A DNA stretch of 6,838 nucleotides from an uncultured Chthoniobacterales bacterium. GTDB lineage: Bacteria > Verrucomicrobiota > Verrucomicrobiia > Chthoniobacterales > UBA10450. The stretch lies in contig CATPAW010000050.1 in the NCBI GenBank assembly GCA_955652255.1, positions 1-6,838 of the forward strand, read 5' to 3'. Shown one piece after another: positions 5,894-6,838 of the stretch. Numbering within the stretch: position 1 is the stretch's first letter; each line of letters begins with the position of its first letter. The position numbers were made by a program, and so were the translations under genes. The notes beneath the pieces were generated by a model. It did not search any database, was not told where the DNA came from, and saw nothing but the letters and a program-made list of their open reading frames with translations.

Positions 5894-6688
5894 ATGGGTG
5901 AGAACAAGACCAACGTTGAGGCATCCGAATCGGCGACCGCTTCCGGCTTTCGCATTTCCGAAGGCCCCGTCGTGCGTCTTGCCCGAGGCAAACGAAGCTT
6001 TGATCTTGAGGACTTAATCGAACTGCCGCGCCTGTATGGCGAGCCAATCCTCTTCGCCATCGCGCGCGATCCGCGCACGATTTTCACTTATTGGAACATC
6101 GATTGGCCGTCGATCTTTGGCAGCGCTTCGCCGGTAGATCGACAAGTTCACTTGCGTGTTTACAAAAGTGATGGCGGGCAGGAAACAAGCGCGGCGGCGG
6201 AGCCGATGGCCGGCAGTTGCTGTCTGGCCGTTTCAGAGCCGCGCTCCGTGTATCGCGTCGAAATCGGATATTACCAGCCGGAAGATGTTTGGAATTCTGT
6301 CGCCACCTCCGATGCGGTCACGATGCCGCCCGACCGTGTCTCCGAAAGTGAAGATGTCGATCTTGCGACGATTCCATTTCATCTTAGCTTTCAACGGCTG
6401 ATCGATCTCTTCCGCGCATCGAATGGCGACGCCTTGACGGAAATCATCTCGCGATTGCAAAGACGCGCGTTGACTGCCGCAGATCGCGAACTGTTAAGCC
6501 CGGGGGAATGGGAAATTCTTCGCGCCATGAATGTCTCCCTCGGCGAGATCGACGCGGCGCGACGCGCGTTCATGGATCGTGCCGGCAGCGAGAGATTGCG
6601 CAAACGCACTGAAGCAATTCTCGGTTTCGGATCGACCAGCCCGCCACGCGGATTTGGCCAGAGCAGCTGGACTTCAGCCGCCTCCTAA
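5894..6688 (+). CDS. DUF4912 domain protein of unknown function
   Basis: From ATG 5894 the protein has 264 residues. Residues 44-70 (LPRLYGEPILFAIARDPRTIFTYWNID) fit the start of DUF4912, whose members share LPxxYG followed by an RDPxxxxxYW segment. The region to about residue 145 completes the domain with an aromatic-rich strand VYRVEIGYYQPEDVW. Residues about 160-243 look helical and charged, and the tail is Gly/Ser/Pro-rich. There is no signal peptide or membrane segment, so it is probably cytosolic. DUF4912 has no settled biochemical role. In some genomes it occurs near or fused to glycogen-related enzymes, none of which is present here. The frame opens back to ATG 5765, but that start overlaps the lipid kinase start and adds 43 unconserved Arg/Cys-rich residues. 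The sequence before ATG 5894 has only CAGG at about -15. The 3' end overlaps livF by 15 bases. Confidence 0.85.
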   Translation: MGENKTNVEASESATASGFRISEGPVVRLARGKRSFDLEDLIELPRLYGEPILFAIARDPRTIFTYWNIDWPSIFGSASPVDRQVHLRVYKSDGGQETSAAAEPMAGSCCLAVSEPRSVYRVEIGYYQPEDVWNSVATSDAVTMPPDRVSESEDVDLATIPFHLSFQRLIDLFRASNGDALTEIISRLQRRALTAADRELLSPGEWEILRAMNVSLGEIDAARRAFMDRAGSERLRKRTEAILGFGSTSPPRGFGQSSWTSAAS

Positions 6689-6838
6689 ATAGGCGCTTTT
6701 CACTTTTTCGTTCGTGCGCAGGGCGCTCGAGCGATCGTGCAAAATAATGCGGCCAGTCTCGAGGACATAGCCGTAATGGGAAACTTCCAGGGCCAGGTTG
6801 GCGTTTTGTTCGACCAGTAAAATGGTGATTCCTAACGA
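6674..6838 (-). CDS. livF: Branched-chain amino acid ABC transporter ATP-binding protein LivF, C-terminal part
   Basis: The last 54 codons and stop of a gene that continues past the right edge. The tail carries the LivF hallmarks ILLVEQNANLALE (the H-loop region of this subfamily, with Gln-Asn), then GYVLETGRI and the ending SAYLGGG. LivF is one of two cytosolic ATPases (with LivG) that drive LivHM-type membrane permeases importing leucine, isoleucine, valine or other amino acids and amides. The substrate cannot be read from this tail. Its Walker A, signature and Walker B lie outside the window, so intactness cannot be judged. The stop TGA (6676-6674) lies inside the 3' end of the opposing DUF4912 gene, and no terminator separates the two. 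Confidence 0.9.
   Translation of the reverse strand, partial: SLGITILLVEQNANLALEVSHYGYVLETGRIILHDRSSALRTNEKVKSAYLGGG

Noticed and set aside
5767..6087. In-frame upstream extension of the lipid kinase on the minus strand
   Set aside because: It is the shadow of the DUF4912 gene. The kinase family begins at MKPYVIVNRRAG and 294 residues is the normal length.
6689..6712. T-rich run after the DUF4912 stop
   Set aside because: There is no GC-rich hairpin before it, and the bases are coding sequence of livF on the other strand.

Overview
The window reads as an ordinary, very gene-dense stretch of a Gram-negative bacterial chromosome. A heptose nucleotidyltransferase points to an LPS-type outer membrane. 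The mix of a DUF4912 protein, stand-alone RfaE2, PlsY-type acyltransferase, a LivF-type ABC protein, moderately high GC and little Shine-Dalgarno signal made me think of a soil Verrucomicrobiota (Chthoniobacterales/Spartobacteria-like) or similar lineage. That placement is inference from gene content and was not tested by a search. I see no mobile element, CRISPR array, tRNA or rRNA.

Layout. (1) 1-277: a short one-pass membrane ORF (20-190, open to the left edge), then a 25-codon ORF (208-285) that resembles the first ~22 residues of a cytidine deaminase and stops inside the start of the next gene. (2) 278-3816, plus strand: mnmG (tRNA wobble-uridine modification), plsY (glycerol-3-phosphate acyltransferase) and gpsA (glycerol-3-phosphate dehydrogenase). 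plsY and gpsA overlap by GTGA. (3) 5766-3813, minus strand: a DagK/YegS-type lipid kinase, rfaE2 and purN, each joined to the next by an ATGA overlap. purN meets gpsA tail to tail, and the two share the palindrome TTAA as stop codons. (4) A 127-bp divergent gap (5767-5893) with a bulged hairpin. (5) 5894-6688, plus strand: a DUF4912 protein. (6) 6838-6674, minus strand: the 3' end of livF, overlapping the DUF4912 gene tail to tail by 15 bp.

How the genes work together. GpsA makes sn-glycerol-3-phosphate, PlsY acylates it to lysophosphatidate, and the divergent lipid kinase could return diacylglycerol to phosphatidate, so the centre of the window has a phospholipid-precursor theme. RfaE2 activates heptose for the LPS core. 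PurN supplies a purine one-carbon step. MnmG modifies tRNA. LivF energises amino-acid import. No dedicated new system is evident. The observations most worth a second look are the cytidine-deaminase-like fragment fused to the mnmG start and the DUF4912 gene with its structured leader.
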